Shown: piece by piece, positions 27,893-28,384 of the stretch | Layout: the number at the start of each line of letters is the position of its first letter | Numbering within the stretch: position 1 is the stretch's first letter | DNA from: a virus | DNA: 28,384 nucleotides | IMG/VR virus record: IMGVR_UViG_3300020193_000107 | Location: 1 to 28,384 of that record | Direction: 5' to 3' (one strand) | Translations under genes and position numbers: made by a program | The notes under the pieces: model-generated | Databases searched by the model: none | The model's input: the letters and a program-made list of their open reading frames with translations, nothing else | What the model was told of the DNA's origin: nothing

Positions 27893-28384
27893 ATGGCGCG
27901 GTCGTCCTTCCCCGCCTTTGGCGAGCGATTACGCGGCCTGTTCAAGGCGCGCGGGATCACGAACCAGAGCGCGTTCGCGCGCGAGCACAACTTCAACCAG
28001 TCGAAGATCTCGCGCTGGCTACGCGGGAGCGTCCCGGAGAGCGAGGAGGACATCAACCGGCTGGCGCACATCCTCGGCACCACGAGCGGCGAGCTTCTCA
28101 CCGGGCGTGGCGCGCCGCCGGCCGCGCCCGTCGTCGCGGTGCCCGCCGACATTCGCGACATCATGCAGGAACTGTGTCAGGCGCAGGCCCAGCTCCTCAC
28201 GCGGGCCGTCGAGGCGCTCTGGACGCGAAGTCTTAGCGTCTCTCAGGGGCGGTTGGGCGCTAACACTCCGTCAGCCGCCCGTCAGCCGCCTAGATGCAAT
28301 CGCAAGCCGCCGCGCCGCCCGACCCCGCCGCGGGACCGCCGGGGGGGGGGGGGGGGGGCCCACCCCCCCAGCCTCGGCCGCGCC
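27893..28384 (+). CDS. XRE-family repressor-like protein, cut by window edge
   Basis: ATG 27893 starts MARSSFPAFGERLRGLFKAR, then GITNQSAFAREHNFNQSKIS and RWLRGSVPESEEDINRLAHI, ending in LGTTSGELL: a complete XRE-type HTH with the tail helix. It then continues Ala/Pro-rich and a helical part (DIRDIMQELCQAQAQLLTRA), and is open to the window end. No ribosome-binding site precedes the ATG (AATAAA instead), consistent with a leaderless mRNA. It would be the lysogeny repressor opposing the Cro-like gene. The last 40 codons include a G18 run that is probably artefactual, so the C-terminus cannot be trusted. Confidence 0.7.
   Translation, partial: MARSSFPAFGERLRGLFKARGITNQSAFAREHNFNQSKISRWLRGSVPESEEDINRLAHILGTTSGELLTGRGAPPAAPVVAVPADIRDIMQELCQAQAQLLTRAVEALWTRSLSVSQGRLGANTPSAARQPPRCNRKPPRRPTPPRDRRGGGGGAHPPSLGRA
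28341..28358. repeat. 18-base G homopolymer near the window end
   Basis: Eighteen consecutive G are followed by C-rich sequence. Nothing else in the window reaches this length. It resembles a sequencing or assembly artefact at a contig end. Confidence 0.9.

Overview
The window is part of a GC-rich, tightly packed temperate bacteriophage genome, either a prophage or a metagenomic contig. The evidence is a complete packaging/capsid module, a tyrosine integrase, a divergent pair of small HTH regulators, an ERF recombinase, a primase zinc-finger/helicase pair and many start/stop overlaps (ATGA/GTGA). Terminase, portal, scaffold, coat and gp4-like neck proteins look like the P22 lineage, which suggests a short-tailed virion. 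The host cannot be named; codon use points to a high-GC bacterium. Both ends of the window cut through genes.

Layout. (1) 1-9813, minus strand: late operon read right to left: small terminase, large terminase, portal, scaffold, a 44-aa ORF, P22-type coat, a 59-aa ORF, gp4-like adaptor, a large beta-rich neck/tail protein, and a tail-fibre-like protein with a 390-bp tandem duplication that leaves the window. (2) 9814-10124: a palindrome-rich divergent control region with a near-consensus plus-strand promoter (TTGACA-17-TATAAG). (3) 10125-12405, plus strand: six small unrecognised genes, the first a zinc ribbon, closed by a strong hairpin. (4) 12406-12998: a non-coding block of inverted repeats and two tandem arrays (52/53-bp and 43-bp units). 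(5) 12999-14156, plus strand: a C5-cytosine methyltransferase homologue whose catalytic Pro-Cys-Gln loop is missing. (6) 27846 down to 14364, minus strand: a long early operon, starting at a promoter/operator between two divergent HTH genes. It encodes HTH regulator, small membrane peptides, ERF, a RecB-like nuclease, a coiled-coil protein, zinc proteins, integrase, a DksA/TraR zinc finger, CHC2 zinc-finger protein, a RecA-like helicase, a second C5-methyltransferase interrupted by two HNH endonuclease genes, a PP-loop (PAPS-reductase-like) enzyme, a PD-(D/E)XK-like protein, a YhhQ-type queuosine-precursor transporter and a DpdA-type transglycosylase.

How it fits together. The most interesting system is the DNA-modification end of the early operon. 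YhhQ would import preQ0 and DpdA would exchange it for guanine in phage DNA, giving 7-deazaguanine DNA that resists restriction. No precursor-synthesis gene (folE, queD, queE, queC) is visible, so the phage appears to depend on salvage or the host. A PP-loop enzyme of unknown substrate sits three genes upstream and could act on the base or on sulfur chemistry. Two cytosine methyltransferase homologues complete an unusually heavy DNA-modification load: one seems catalytically dead, the other carries two HNH genes and an out-of-frame fragment of methyltransferase-like coding sequence. Functional names rest on motif recognition by eye; no database search was run.
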